NCBI GenBank assembly: GCA_030159075.1
Contig: BROG01000518.1
Span: forward strand, 248,001 to 312,000
Source: Atrina japonica
Taxonomy: Eukaryota; Mollusca; Bivalvia; Pterioida; Pinnidae
DNA: 64,000 nucleotides
Reading direction: 5' to 3'
Made by a program: the position numbers and the translations under genes. Below are positions 62,164-64,000 of the stretch, piece after piece; position 1 is the first letter of the stretch, and each line of letters starts with the position of its first letter. The notes under the pieces are model-generated. The model saw nothing but the letters and a program-made list of their open reading frames with translations, was not told the DNA's origin and did no database searches.

Positions 62164-62347
62164 CATTGGAACCTCGCTATTCAGACCACCTAAGTGACTG
62201 ACTCAATGTGGTCTGATTCATTAGGTGGTCCCATAAGGAATGGACTGGACATAATGAATTTTAATACAAAATTTTCTAAAGAGACTGAATAATTTCAAAT
62301 GTGAGGTGGTCTCCTAAGCAGGGTGGTATCTAGGCGAGGTTCCACAG
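62164..62347 (+). mobile_element. Mariner/pogo-like MITE with TA flanks
   Basis: The left end is GGAACCTCGCTATTCAGACC and the right end GGTATCTAGGCGAGGTTCCA, forming an inverted repeat with TA on both sides. The ends differ from the 46764 family but share its overall design. Confidence 0.7.
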
Positions 62348-62349
62348 TA

Positions 62350-64000
62350 GGCCTACATATGTATATTGTTGAATAACTGTTGATGTGACCTATGCAAATT
62401 TTAAAATGTGTTCAATTGTAAAATAGAATTTATTTGATGATTATATTTATGTATCTGTTAATATTATTTCATGAAGATTGCTTCATCTCAACTCTGAGTG
62501 AGGTTGGGCTGATAATAAACTAATTCTTCACATCAAATTGATTTTGTCTTATTTCCTTAACATGGAAATAAATTTCTGCTAAATGGTAATTATATTTTGG
62601 GATAATTCCGTGGCATTTGTACAAATACCTTAGATATACGAAATCTGTGCTAATTTTTTCTTATAAATTTGTCTTATCTTCAAAATATGATTTAAAAAAT
62701 ATAAATTAAAATTTTACTACTGAAAAACTTTTCATTGACAATTCTTAAATACCTTATTATTGGTTTTGGTATGCAAGTGCACCTGTCAATATTGCATACC
62801 TCTTTAAAACTTCAGCTTTAAAAGTTTGACCGTATAAAGTACTGCTTTTGTGTAAGGAATGTTACAATTTTGAGATAAGAAAGTGACAGACCTTAAGTAT
62901 TGGAAGTGACATTCATAGGCTCTCAAAACGGAAATTAAAACCTAAGTCTTCTTTAATGGTGGATATAAAAGCACTGAACACCTTTCTGACAGAAGATCAC
63001 ATTTTTTCAAGGATTTGTAAAGGTAAACTAAAGTTACCATGATGCATGCATGGATTGATGGACGGATAAAGGTACCGGTGTACCATAACATAGGTGCTGA
63101 CTACGGCGTAAAACACTGAACAAAAATAAAATTGATTATAAATGCTACACGGATGAGATGTTATGATCGAAAGCTTGATTTACTAATCAACTGGACCAAA
63201 GGATCTCACCAGTTGATGACTTTTATAAACATTCATAAATGACAACAAGAAGAAACATGAAAATTAATAAGTTAAATTTATTTTTTGTTCCAAACCCAAT
63301 GACAGATGCAAAGATGGCTGTTAGAATTCTGTCACACAGAAACTTGTCAATTTTACATTTGGCATTCTGCAGAGGTTAAAAAAAATTAAATCATTATTCT
63401 TTTGTGCACAAACTTTCAAAACATTTGCAAAACTGATAATATGTATTCTTATACATTGTATAAAAAAGCCACTGATTGCTAGCTTGATACAGATATTATA
63501 CACTACCAAAGCTGGATAGGTAGACATATGCAATTTACCTTACTATATATTTGTAGCAAATCAATTTTAAAAATATACAATAATTTCCAGGTCATCTACA
63601 TTTATACATAAGAACTGCTACAATAAAAGCTGTAAGTTTTGCTGTACATAAGTGTCAGCACTAACAGAATATCCATTTACAGCATGTACAATGAAACTGA
63701 TTAGATACAGAGAGCAAACTTACACACACAAAATGTATGTTCTTTAATCATACTTACATGATATGCACCAACATAACGGCACAGAACAGTACAACCATTT
63801 TGTGAATGATAGGAGTAGGCCTTCCATTTAACCTGGATTTAACACCATACTCAAATCTAAGAATTTTATTCAACACTCTAATTCGGAAATTTCCAACTTC
63901 CGAATATTCTCATACAAAAGAACATTTCCAGATACAATGTTTTGAGAAATAACCGTATTCACAGATTTTTAGACAAGGGAAAACTGAAACAGAATGAGGG
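62350..64000. other. 3' end of window, nothing recognised
   Basis: AT-rich sequence without recognisable exon, RNA gene or repeat family. A fragment at 62001-62035 (AGCTCACCTGAGCC style) just before it belongs to a common dispersed repeat. 63321-63533 has a 70-codon minus-strand frame of no known character. Confidence 0.4.

Overview
This is a 64 kb piece of an AT-rich, intron-rich, repeat-laden animal nuclear genome. Dispersed tRNA-derived SINEs, many small inverted-repeat DNA elements, long microsatellites, and exons that read as metazoan SLC18 and RING-finger proteins point to a lophotrochozoan. A bivalve mollusc is most likely; this is inferred from the style of the repeats, not proved.

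Two protein-coding genes can be rebuilt exon by exon, both on the + strand. (1) 7324-22675: a complete vesicular monoamine transporter (VMAT, SLC18A1/2 type). It has 15 coding exons with GT-AG introns, and the phases add up to 1590 nt, or 529 aa. It loads monoamines into secretory vesicles in exchange for protons. (2) 40046-52296: a complete small membrane-anchored RING-H2 E3 ligase of the RNF24/RNF122 type, with 5 coding exons, 402 nt and 133 aa. The genes are unrelated in function and are separated by about 17 kb of repeats.

Layout: 1-7300 is the repeat-rich 5' flank of VMAT, with a modular foldback element at 4378-5110 and an unidentified minus-strand reading frame at 5662-5982. 7.3-22.7 kb is VMAT, whose introns carry hairpins, tandem duplications and dispersed repeats. 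22.7-40 kb is intergenic. It holds a decayed Ty3/gypsy element on the minus strand (about 28.0-33.0 kb) facing a 5'-truncated relative on the plus strand (33.7-34.9 kb), SINE pieces, mariner-like and hAT-like MITEs, and compound microsatellites. 40-52.3 kb is the RNF24-like gene; its intron 1 carries a 32-bp-period array of cyclic-AMP response element palindromes. 52.3-64 kb is gene-poor and full of minisatellites (27 bp, and two unrelated 36 bp arrays), a full-length SINE with a clear target duplication, and further MITEs.

Most other open frames in the window are translations of repeats. The observations most worth following are the CRE array, the 46-nt VMAT exon squeezed between a (TA)n and a (TC)n tract, the VMAT lumenal cysteine pattern, and the modular foldback family.
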